A stretch of 64,000 nucleotides of DNA from contig JAFUIS010000005.1 of NCBI GenBank assembly GCA_017468365.1, positions 62,001 to 126,000 on the forward strand, written 5' to 3'. A program made the position numbers and the translations under genes. The stretch's first letter is position 1. Each line of letters opens with the position of its first letter. The notes under the pieces are model-generated. The model was not told the DNA's origin, did no database searches, and saw nothing but the letters and a program-made list of their open reading frames with translations. The DNA comes from Oscillospiraceae bacterium. GTDB taxonomy: Bacteria > Bacillota > Clostridia > Oscillospirales > Ruminococcaceae. Below are positions 42,769 to 48,897 of this stretch, one piece after another.

Positions 42769-42955
42769 TTTTTAAAATATCTTTTTGATATATACCCAAA
42801 ATTATTCCGTCGACAATTATATTCAAACAGTCATCCTGGATATCTGCCTCGTCTTTATCTTCCACGTAATAAACTTTTCCGACAATTTCTTTTTCGTCGG
42901 TTGTCACGATTTTCACTCTTCCGCTATAATCAGCGTAATCCCAGATGTTGACCAT
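42752..42955 (-). CDS. Small immunity-like protein, 67 aa
   Basis: ATG 42955 after GGAGGG. MVNIWDYADYSGRVKIVTTDEKEIVGKV continues as a short SH3-like beta protein rich in acidic residues, a common immunity-protein style. A hydrophobic frame remnant (FLTVAGALLFGG) precedes it and may be a toxin tail. Cognate toxin not visible. Confidence 0.5.
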   Translation of the reverse strand: MVNIWDYADYSGRVKIVTTDEKEIVGKVYYVEDKDEADIQDDCLNIIVDGIILGIYQKDILKIEKLG

Positions 42956-43057
42956 TTTCCCTCCAAAAAGCAGTGCTCCGGCAACTGTCAAAAACGTCTT
43001 TTCAGTTGATAATTTGTATGATGTTGTTTATATCATTTGAAAGCTCACTTTTTCCTT

Positions 43058-43345
43058 TTAATATACGCGCTCCTGACCATGATACATTTTTATTTCCTTA
43101 GCAACATCACCCAAAGATTTTCCATCTACAAATGGGGTGTTAACAACTTCGTCCACATGTTCCGCAAAAACCTCATAGCCATCAAAATAAAGCAAATATT
43201 TTATTTTATCTTCATCCGGATAGTAACATTTATCAATGTTTCCCCAACGATCATCATATTTAAAATCTATCAAATCTATCATTTGCTCGATAATCTGCTT
43301 TATTTTTTCTATTCTTTCTGCTTTCTTTATATCTCTTTTGTTCAT
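43058..43345 (-). CDS. Immunity-like protein, 95 aa
   Basis: ATG 43345 overlaps the stop of the toxin relic (ATGA) with GGAG upstream. Charged helical N-terminus (MNKRDIKKAERIEKIKQII), then YYPDEDKIKYLLYFDGYEVFAEHV. Acidic, no TM. Position indicates an immunity role. Confidence 0.55.
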   Translation of the reverse strand: MNKRDIKKAERIEKIKQIIEQMIDLIDFKYDDRWGNIDKCYYPDEDKIKYLLYFDGYEVFAEHVDEVVNTPFVDGKSLGDVAKEIKMYHGQERVY

Positions 43346-43494
43346 AGAAAATCTTCATTCTCCTTTCTCTCCAAATAAGTCAGTTCTCTTGCCGGTTGAC
43401 GTTTTGGTTTTCCTTCCTCATTTGGATAATATCGTGTGCATGTTCTTCATGCTTTTTCCATTTCTATTATATAATCCCCGTCAGCATTTTGCAA
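43342..43494 (-). pseudogene. Toxin C-terminal relic with in-frame stop
   Basis: Fifty codons starting immediately after the cassette hairpin read LQNADGDYIIEMEKA, then TGA (43447-43449), then YYPNEEGKPKRQPARELTYLE to a stop overlapping the 95-aa immunity ATG. The pre-toxin leader is missing. The piece is a remnant left after deletion and a point mutation. Confidence 0.5.
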
Positions 43495-43501
43495 TGTATC
43501 C

Positions 43502-43581
43502 GCGTGCCGCCGATTTTTCGGCGGCACGCTCTTTTTCAAGGTGCAAAGTGCGGTTTCGGGTTTATAACACGTTTTGTGTTA
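43502..43581. repeat. Cassette head b (hairpin plus operator, leader deleted)
   Basis: Palindrome GCGTGCCGCCGA-TTTT-TCGGCGGCACGC (43502-43529), then CTTTTTCAAGGTGCAAAGTG and the operator at 43565. Same order and spacing as heads c, d and e, but the pre-toxin leader normally to its left is absent. Confidence 0.85.
43565..43581. promoter_or_regulatory. Repressor-type operator, cassette site b
   Basis: TAACACGTTTTGTGTTA. On the minus strand it sits between TTGAAT and TGTTAT (17 bp apart), a possible cassette promoter. Confidence 0.65.
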
Positions 43582-43588
43582 TTTATAT

Positions 43589-43675
43589 TCAACACAATAA
43601 AATGGATTTCAAACCAAAAACATCTTCAAGATCAACGTCAAAATCAGCACATAGTGTCAAAAAGGCTATAAAAAA
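43589..43675 (-). other. In-frame extension after the immunity stop, copy b
   Basis: Directly after the TAA of the 64-aa immunity gene the same frame stays open for 28 codons (FLTLCADFDVDLEDVFGLKS...). The equivalent frame follows the paralogous immunity gene at 47051-47131. Confidence 0.4.
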
Positions 43676-43870
43676 TTACTCTTCTATTATTTCCCACTTT
43701 CCACCTTTAGAACTACCATCCCATGGTTTCGGGTTTGTCTTTGAGTATAAATAATCTTCGCCACTGTCGTCAATTACTCTGTACATCCCGTCATCTTCAA
43801 CCGCTTCATAAATTTTCCCGTTTGTTAAACTATCGATCCCAAAAGATTCTCCAACATACTTTATCTTCAT
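43676..43870 (-). CDS. Immunity protein for the DVHWYE-type toxin, copy 2
   Basis: 64 aa. ATG 43870 overlaps the toxin stop; AAGGAG lies upstream. YVGESFGIDSLTNGKIYEA...YRVIDDSGEDYLY...GGKWEIIEE, an SH3/KOW-like small beta protein. It is about 80% identical by eye to the protein at 47132-47326, which follows the same toxin type. This strongly supports a toxin/immunity pair. Confidence 0.75.
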   Translation of the reverse strand: MKIKYVGESFGIDSLTNGKIYEAVEDDGMYRVIDDSGEDYLYSKTNPKPWDGSSKGGKWEIIEE

Positions 43871-44313
43871 TTTCTAGCGCTCCTTCCTTTTAATTTAACT
43901 TCGTATTGGATTAAATTATATTCATACCAATGAACATCAAATTTATATTTATCACTCTCTATTAATCCTACCTGTTTTTTCCAATTTTCTGCTTTTCCAC
44001 CATATGTATTCACAAGTCTATTTATATCTCTTATAGGATTCTCTGAACCATTTCCTGCAATTGTTTTTATGTTTTTAAAACTCGCACCTTCAGGCACAAA
44101 AGAATCTTCTCCGCCAATTGAGTAATCCAACTTTCTCTGAAGAGTCCTTCCATCTATTTTATTGTAAATATAATCGTCAATTATGTCAACGTTTCTGTTT
44201 TTCGTAGAAAGCACATCATCAGCGTACTTTAATACTTTTCCGCCTTTTCCTGCCAAAGATATTCCGCCGGTAACCATTCCAAGAAGCGCATCTATTCCCG
44301 CTTCGCCAAGCAT
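43867..44313 (-). CDS. Orphan toxin cassette: DVHWYE-type C-terminal domain, copy 2
   Basis: 148 aa from the first ATG of the leader. Residues 1-34 are the repeated pre-toxin leader (MLGEAGIDALLGMVTGGISL...YADDV). Residues 35-148 match the C-terminus of the full-length protein at 47323-48477: KTIAGNGS, IRDINRLVNTYGGK, KKQVGLIESDKY, FDVHWYE, QYEVKLK. The function of this domain is not known to me. There is no ribosome site at the ATG and the frame is closed just 5' by the cassette TAA, so it may be a silent donor. Confidence 0.7.
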   Translation of the reverse strand: MLGEAGIDALLGMVTGGISLAGKGGKVLKYADDVLSTKNRNVDIIDDYIYNKIDGRTLQRKLDYSIGGEDSFVPEGASFKNIKTIAGNGSENPIRDINRLVNTYGGKAENWKKQVGLIESDKYKFDVHWYEYNLIQYEVKLKGRSARK

Positions 44314-44456
44314 TTCGACAAGTATCGCTGCAGTTTCAGCCGTTTTTCCTTTGCCTGTTCGCGCTACATTTTATCCGCGTGCCGCCGATTCCTCGGCGGC
44401 ACGCTCTTTTTCAAGGTGCAAAGTGCGGTTTCGGGTGTGCAACACGTTTTGTGTTA
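44212..44456. repeat. Cassette head c (leader, hairpin, operator)
   Basis: From right to left: operator 44440-44456, TTGCACCTTGAAAAAGAG, palindrome 44377-44404 (loop TTCC), TAAAAT junction, then the pre-toxin leader (AARTGKGKTAETAA...YADDV) that runs into the toxin. Head d and head e share nearly every base. Confidence 0.85.
44440..44456. promoter_or_regulatory. Repressor-type operator, cassette site c
   Basis: CAACACGTTTTGTGTTA, 16 of 17 positions as in sites a, b and d. Confidence 0.65.
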
Positions 44457-44481
44457 TTCGTTTTTAAGCAAAAAAAATTGA

Positions 44482-44793
44482 TCAATAATCAATTTTCCCT
44501 TTAAGATATTCTTCATAGTCATAAGGAATGCCGATATCATAGTTTTTATAATAGTGCAGGAATTCCCATGTAAACATAAAATCCCCGTCTATAAACAATC
44601 CGCACGGCATTTCTTCGCCTGTAAATATATCGCAGGAAAACGGCATAAAGCCCAAACACTTTTCTACGTTATCAGATTCAATATATGCTATTACTTTTTC
44701 TTTGGGAATGGAGTTCTTAAATTTTTTGTAATCTTCCAAATTCTCTTCACAGTCTTCATGCGGTAAACCTTTAAAAAAACCGAATTCTCTCAC
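44482..44793 (-). CDS. Immunity-like protein (paralogue of 42077-42385)
   Basis: 103 aa from GTG 44793, which overlaps the stop of the preceding relic (GTGA) and follows GGGGGAG. FGFFKGLPHEDCEENL at the start and EFLHYYKNYDIGIPYDYEEYLKG... at the end match the 102-aa paralogue. The middle carries extra cysteines and SCDIFTGEEMPCG. Confidence 0.6.
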   Translation of the reverse strand: MREFGFFKGLPHEDCEENLEDYKKFKNSIPKEKVIAYIESDNVEKCLGFMPFSCDIFTGEEMPCGLFIDGDFMFTWEFLHYYKNYDIGIPYDYEEYLKGKIDY

Positions 44794-44879
44794 CTAAATC
44801 TCCCCCTATCATTTGGTCTATATAAAATCATTTTCCCATCATTATATCTTCCAATGTTAAACTTTCCATTTGGATACAT
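44790..44879 (-). pseudogene. Short toxin-tail relic
   Basis: 29 codons from ATG 44879 (AAGGA upstream): MYPNGKFNIGRYNDGKMILY then RPNDRGRFR and a stop over the immunity GTG. The GK(M/F)ILYRP pattern looks like a toxin C-terminus. Either a tiny gene or, more likely, the last remnant of a deleted toxin. Confidence 0.4.
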
Positions 44880-44902
44880 ATATATTCCTTATATATTACT
44901 GC

Positions 44903-45109
44903 TTACAATTCCAAACCTGCACTCAAATTACTATATGGACAATTTTCACATATTTTTGTAGCTTCATCAATGTTTTCTATTTTCATAAGTTCCTTTGTGG
45001 AAGAAATCTTAAACAATCCTTTTAAACAGCATAAAGAATCATAGCATAAATCAATTGATATCACTTTTCCATAAACTGGGCAATAATGATCGTTTTCATA
45101 ATCCAACAT
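44903..45109 (-). CDS. Cysteine-rich immunity-like protein, 68 aa
   Basis: ATG 45109 overlaps the toxin 3' end by 14 bp and follows GAGGTG. Six cysteines (HYCPVYGK, CYDSLCCLKG, ICENCPY) could bind a metal or FeS centre; the first and last pairs look zinc-finger-like. Probable partner of the RelE/BECR-like toxin. Confidence 0.6.
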   Translation of the reverse strand: MLDYENDHYCPVYGKVISIDLCYDSLCCLKGLFKISSTKELMKIENIDEATKICENCPYSNLSAGLEL

Positions 45110-45707
45110 TATTTAGCACCTCAATAATAATATCATTATTTTCATTAAAATCGTCTTTCAACCATGCGGTTTTGTAAACCCAAATATCTCCGTGGTTTAC
45201 AATAACGTAAGCTCCTTTTTCACCAATAAACGGTTGCCGTGTTCCTCCCCACTGTGATACCATGCACTTTGCTTCATCCATTAAACTTCTCAACATATCA
45301 TCCGTTATATTCCTCTCAGTAATTCTCTTCATTATATGATATGGATCATTCTTTTCAGAAGGCAATATAAACGCTCGCTTTTTCACTGGCTGTAAAAAAA
45401 TCCCTTCGTCTATTCCTTTCTTCTTTAGTTCTATCATCGCATCATAATATTTTCTATTACTGTTCGGATATTTTATTAGATACTTGTTTAGTTCTGATAA
45501 ATATTCTTTTCCCTCATTATACTTCAAATATTTATAATCATCAAATGATTTTGGAGCATTTTTACCTAAGATTTTTTTCAAATCTTCATATTCAATTAAA
45601 TCTTCGGTTTTATCAATCACTTTGGTGATTTTTCCGCCTTTTCCTGCCAAAGATATTCCGCCGGTAACCATTCCAAGCAGCGCATCTATTCCCGCTTCGC
45701 CAAGCAT
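45096..45707 (-). CDS. Orphan toxin cassette: BECR/RelE-like RNase domain
   Basis: 203 aa counting from the leader ATG. Residues 1-26 are the pre-toxin leader; 27-100 are a helical linker. Residues 120-185 contain DPYHIMKRITERNITDDMLR and AYVIVNHGDIWVYKTAW. The H124...R128...ER131/132 spacing followed by a beta-hairpin resembles BECR-fold (colicin D/E5, RelE, BrnT-like) ribonuclease toxins often found in phage MuF-type proteins. Same silent-cassette layout as its neighbours. Confidence 0.6.
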   Translation of the reverse strand: MLGEAGIDALLGMVTGGISLAGKGGKITKVIDKTEDLIEYEDLKKILGKNAPKSFDDYKYLKYNEGKEYLSELNKYLIKYPNSNRKYYDAMIELKKKGIDEGIFLQPVKKRAFILPSEKNDPYHIMKRITERNITDDMLRSLMDEAKCMVSQWGGTRQPFIGEKGAYVIVNHGDIWVYKTAWLKDDFNENNDIIIEVLNNVGL

Positions 45708-45850
45708 TTCGACAAGGATCGCCGCAGTTTCAGCCGTTTTTCCTTTGCCTGTTCGCGCTGCATTTTATCCGCGTGCCGCCGATTTTTCGGCGGCACGCTC
45801 TTTTTCAAGGTACAAAGTGCGGTTTCGGGTTTATAACACGTTTTGTGTTA
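45630..45850. repeat. Cassette head d (leader, hairpin, operator)
   Basis: Operator 45834-45850, palindrome 45771-45798 (loop TTTT), TAAAATGCAGCGCG junction, leader to 45630. The leader diverges from the others after residue 26 (GKGGK). Confidence 0.85.
45834..45850. promoter_or_regulatory. Repressor-type operator, cassette site d
   Basis: TAACACGTTTTGTGTTA. On the minus strand it lies between TTGAAA and TGTTAT (17 bp), as at site b. Confidence 0.65.
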
Positions 45851-45895
45851 AACAGTTTCAAAATAATACTTGGAATAACAACCATACAACAATAA

Positions 45896-46081
45896 TTATC
45901 TGTTGTTCTCATATCTTTTTTTTGCTTCAAAATACTCCGCTTTTTCATCACCTTCAAACAAATCTTCACCAAATTCTTTCCATTCAAGGTATAGTTCATC
46001 AACAAACTTTTTTTCTTTCTTTGTTGCCGTTCCATTCAGATATTTTGTTATCGCAACCATCTCTTTTATTCCTAACAACAT
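45896..46081 (-). CDS. Immunity-like protein for the metalloprotease toxin, 61 aa
   Basis: ATG 46081, two bases after the toxin stop, with AGGAG upstream. A small, charged, all-helical protein (MVAITKYLNGTATKKEKKF, LYLEWKEFGEDLFEGDEKAE). No known domain. Immunity role is inferred from position. Confidence 0.6.
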   Translation of the reverse strand: MLLGIKEMVAITKYLNGTATKKEKKFVDELYLEWKEFGEDLFEGDEKAEYFEAKKRYENNR

Positions 46082-46083
46082 AA

Positions 46084-46872
46084 TTATTCTCCTAATAATA
46101 TTTTTACAACTTCTTTACTAATATCGCTCGGGTTGTCTGAACAAAAATATTGTGCTATCGCTTCTGCGACAAACTCATTCTCGTTTCTAAGCCCATAGTA
46201 GCTAAAATTTTCTTTTTTAGCATTCGAAATCCACTTAATTGAATTAGCATTAATGTTTTTTGTCCACTGATTATTTCCAACAATATTATAATATTTTTTA
46301 CTGTATAAATCCACAATCTTTTCGCTGATTTCAGAATTCATAGCACATTTCTCTCTATAAACAGCATGGCCAAGTTCATGATATACACTGTGAAAAGTAT
46401 TGTTTGAGCTCCATCCTCCCCACTTATTATTTATTTCGGCTATTTCTTTCATTTTATTTATTGCATCATCATCAAGAATATATTCTCCAAAATAAATGCT
46501 TCCATCATTTATTGAATATTTTGCATAACTGTTTTTTACATTTCTAAAAACAGAAACATCTTTAATGTATCCTTTTTCTGTAACATTGCCAAATGTATTT
46601 TTTATGTCAAATATTGCTTTATTTATACCATTCGCCACATCAACATTAATTCCTTTATCAAATACAGAAGTTTTTTCAAGTTTCAGTTCATTTTTTGCAT
46701 ATTTTTTTGCTGAATCAATATCTTTAGCCAAAATAAATTTTGCCGTTTTTTCTTTTTTCGCCAAGTCCCCGACATCATCAGCGTACTTTAATACTTTTCC
46801 GCCTTTTCCTGCCAAAGATATTCCGCCGGTAACCATTCCAAGCAGCGCATCTATTCCCGCTTCGCCAAGCAT
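46084..46872 (-). CDS. Orphan toxin cassette: zinc metalloprotease domain
   Basis: 262 aa counting from the leader ATG. Residues 1-40 are the pre-toxin leader. The C-terminal domain has the zincin motif HELGH (His165, Glu166, His169) in FHSVYHELGHAVYRE and, 60 residues later, NENEFVAEAIAQYF, whose Glu233 or Glu237 would be the third ligand (gluzincin style). A protease effector is rarer than nuclease effectors in phage polymorphic toxins. No ribosome site at the ATG; likely silent until recombined. Confidence 0.7.
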   Translation of the reverse strand: MLGEAGIDALLGMVTGGISLAGKGGKVLKYADDVGDLAKKEKTAKFILAKDIDSAKKYAKNELKLEKTSVFDKGINVDVANGINKAIFDIKNTFGNVTEKGYIKDVSVFRNVKNSYAKYSINDGSIYFGEYILDDDAINKMKEIAEINNKWGGWSSNNTFHSVYHELGHAVYREKCAMNSEISEKIVDLYSKKYYNIVGNNQWTKNINANSIKWISNAKKENFSYYGLRNENEFVAEAIAQYFCSDNPSDISKEVVKILLGE

Positions 46873-47015
46873 TTCGACAAGGATCGCTGCAGTTTCAGCC
46901 GTTTTTCCTTTGCCTGTTCGCGCTGCATTTTATCCGCGTGCCGCCGATTCCTCGGCGGCACGCTCTTTTTCAAGGTGCAAAGTGCGGTTTCAAGTTTATA
47001 ACACGTTTTGTGCTA
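46753..47015. repeat. Cassette head e (leader, hairpin, operator)
   Basis: Operator 46999-47015, palindrome 46936-46963 (loop TTCC), junction, leader extending to ADDVGDLAKK (46753). The leader reads TGGISLAGKGGK here and in heads c and d, but TGGASAAAKLGSKGGK in the full-length gene, so the cassettes are closer to each other than to the expressed copy. Confidence 0.85.
46999..47015. promoter_or_regulatory. Repressor-type operator, cassette site e
   Basis: TAACACGTTTTGTGCTA; one mismatch to sites a, b and d. Confidence 0.6.
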
Positions 47016-47050
47016 TTTATGTTTAGCACAATAAACCATCTTCTTTTTGC

Positions 47051-47131
47051 TTACCAAATGGATTTCAAACCCAAAACATCTTCAAGTTCAACATCAAAAT
47101 CAACACATAGTGTCAAAAAGGCTACAAAAAA
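47051..47131 (-). other. In-frame extension after the immunity stop, copy e
   Basis: After the immunity TAA the frame stays open for 26 codons (FLTLCVDFDVELEDVLGLKS...), matching the copy at 43589-43675 with mostly conservative changes. A third, shorter match (IDFDVDREDVLGLKS) is near 41642-41690. Confidence 0.4.
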
Positions 47132-47326
47132 TTACTCTTCTATTATTTCCCACTTTCCACCTTTAGAACTACCATCAAGTGGTGCCGGATTATCTATAGA
47201 ATACAAATAATCTTCTCCACTATCATCTATGACCCTAAACATTCCATTTTCGTATTCAGCTTCATATATTTTTCCGTTTGTAAGACTATCTATTCCAAAC
47301 GATTCCCCTATATATCTTAGTTTCAC
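47132..47326 (-). CDS. Immunity protein for the full-length DVHWYE-type toxin
   Basis: 64 aa. GTG 47326 overlaps the toxin stop (GTGA), with AGGAG upstream, so the pair is translationally coupled. YIGESFGIDSLTNGKIYEA...FRVIDDSGEDYLY...GGKWEIIEE; paralogue of 43676-43870. A small acidic beta protein that should bind the toxin domain in the producer cell. Confidence 0.78.
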   Translation of the reverse strand: MKLRYIGESFGIDSLTNGKIYEAEYENGMFRVIDDSGEDYLYSIDNPAPLDGSSKGGKWEIIEE

Positions 47327-48477
47327 TTTATCTCACTCCTGTTTTTTAATTTTGTTTCATATTGCACATGATCCAATTCATACCAATGCACATCAAACAA
47401 ATACTTTTCGCTTTCCACAAGACCGGCTCTTTTTTGCCATTCTTTTTCCTTTCCGCCATATTCGTTCATCAAACGCTTTATATCCCTTATGGATTTGCCC
47501 GAACCTTCTCCTGCAATGGTTTTTACGTTTTTAAATTCAGTATATTTAGGAATAAAACCTTTTTCTCCATTAATTGAGAAGTTTAATTTTTCCTGTAGAA
47601 AGTATTTAGTGTTAGAATTATTTGTTATATTGTACCCTTTTACAAAATATCTGTCAATCTTTTTATTTCTAAAATTTGCTGGTTTTAAAATATCTTTTTT
47701 CGCCAAGTCCCCGACATCATCAGCGTATTTTAATACTTTTCCGCCTTTGCTGCCAAGCTTTGCCGCCGCAGAAGCACCGCCGGTAACCATTCCAAGCAGC
47801 GCATCTATTCCCGCTTCGCCAAGCATTTCGACAAGGACCGCTGCAGTTTCAGCCGTTTTTCCTTTGCCTGTTCGCGCTGCGGCATCCATTACGTCCTGAT
47901 GTTTTTCTTCCGCCTTGTCCTGATAATATTTGTTCCATTCGGATATGAAGTTATCTTCCCAGCCAAGACTTTGAAGAGGTTTTCCTATAAACATATCTGC
48001 CAAGCCTGTTATTCCTGCGCTTGTGCTCCAGACACTGCTTTCAATACCTTCTGTAAAGATATCTTTGCCTTTCTTTTCTTTCGCTTCTGCTGCAATTTTA
48101 TCCAGCAGTTCCTCCTCAACGCCCATGGCAAGTGCCATGTTGTCCGAACGGCTTCGTCCGCTGTGTTCGCTTTCCCTGCCGCCGTAGTTAAAGCCGGGTG
48201 CCTGCCTTTGCCCCGCCGTTCCTCCTTCCTTTGCAAAAAAGTCGCCGAAGCCTTCCCAGCGTTTGTCTTCGATTTTTTGCTCCGCTTGTGCGTTTTCCGC
48301 ATAATCTCTTCCTATTTTTTCAAAAACATTCTCATTATCTCCGGATCCTTTTCCGCGTGCCGCCGATTTTTCGGCGGCACGCTCTTTTTCCCATCTTTCT
48401 TTTAATTTTTTGTCCTCTTCTTCATACATTGCCTTTTGGTTTTCAAATCGCGCTTTCGCGATGGGATTTGGGTACAT
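47323..48477 (-). CDS. Full-length phage polymorphic toxin protein (virion-associated effector candidate)
   Basis: 384 aa with a good ribosome site (AGGAGG). Residues 1-60 are charged and helical, including WEKERAAEKSAARG (29-42), whose DNA is the cassette palindrome. Residues 60-199 are Gly/Gln-rich then helical. Residues 200-260 are the small-residue pre-toxin linker (AARTGKGKTAETAAVLVEML...ADDVGDLAKK). Residues 261-384 are the toxin-like domain ending FDVHWYELDHVQYETKLK. It follows portal and adaptor-like genes, the position where MuF or ejection proteins occur in other phages, so delivery with the virion is plausible but unproven. Confidence 0.72.
   Translation of the reverse strand: MYPNPIAKARFENQKAMYEEEDKKLKERWEKERAAEKSAARGKGSGDNENVFEKIGRDYAENAQAEQKIEDKRWEGFGDFFAKEGGTAGQRQAPGFNYGGRESEHSGRSRSDNMALAMGVEEELLDKIAAEAKEKKGKDIFTEGIESSVWSTSAGITGLADMFIGKPLQSLGWEDNFISEWNKYYQDKAEEKHQDVMDAAARTGKGKTAETAAVLVEMLGEAGIDALLGMVTGGASAAAKLGSKGGKVLKYADDVGDLAKKDILKPANFRNKKIDRYFVKGYNITNNSNTKYFLQEKLNFSINGEKGFIPKYTEFKNVKTIAGEGSGKSIRDIKRLMNEYGGKEKEWQKRAGLVESEKYLFDVHWYELDHVQYETKLKNRSEIK
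48355..48382. repeat. Cassette palindrome inside the full-length toxin gene
   Basis: GCGTGCCGCCGA-TTTT-TCGGCGGCACGC encodes RAAEKSAAR. It is identical to the palindromes of heads b and d. About 39 bp (GAAAAAGAGCG... to ...CACGCGGA on the minus strand) are shared before the sequences diverge. Confidence 0.85.
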
Positions 48478-48492
48478 ATTTTTCCTCCTTTC

Positions 48493-48867
48493 TTATTTAT
48501 AAACGTCTTCGATTTCGGTTTCAAGAACCGGGGTGGCTTCTTTCGCCGCAACGATATAAAGGCTGTAATATTCGTGGCTTGCGGAAATATCGTCGTTTTC
48601 GCGAAAGACCCAGCGCGCCATTCCGTAAGGAAAAGCGGTTTTCACAAGGCGCTCGTTATAGGGGATCTCGTCTTCCGGCGAAAACACCGTTCCCGGTGAA
48701 GAAAGTTCTTCGGTTTTGTTCGCCCTGCGGAAGAAATTTTCGTTTTCAAAATTTTCCGCAAGAAGAATATTGCACCAGGCAACCATGAATTTTTGAAGAT
48801 CCGGGTTCTCTTCCGGCTTTTCCGGAAGAAAACTCACCGCGTGCTCATAACATTCTTTTACCGTCAT
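48493..48867 (-). CDS. Phage structural protein, adaptor-like, 124 aa
   Basis: MTVKECYEHAVSFLPEKPEE... LQKFMVAWCNILLAENF, then FPYGMARWVFRENDDISASHEYYSLYIVA. Size and position after portal resemble head-tail connector (gp4/gp6-type) proteins; no firm family match. Follows the portal by 30 bp. Confidence 0.6.
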   Translation of the reverse strand: MTVKECYEHAVSFLPEKPEENPDLQKFMVAWCNILLAENFENENFFRRANKTEELSSPGTVFSPEDEIPYNERLVKTAFPYGMARWVFRENDDISASHEYYSLYIVAAKEATPVLETEIEDVYK

Positions 48868-48897
48868 TCTTGTTCAGCTCCTTTCTTTTTCCCGTGC

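Noticed and set aside
43602-43754. Rightward ORF starting MDFKPKTSS (also near 47058) as a gene
   Set aside because: It runs antisense through the immunity gene; its presence in several copies is explained by duplication of the cassette DNA.
45700-45800. 36-codon basic ORF from TTG within cassette heads, spanning the hairpin (minus strand)
   Set aside because: No ribosome site, and in head c it is broken by TAG, so conservation follows the repeat, not the peptide.
41531-47015. Regularly recurring repeats as a possible CRISPR array
   Set aside because: Repeats are about 0.8-1.3 kb apart, each followed by coding toxin/immunity frames, with no spacer-length units and no cas genes.
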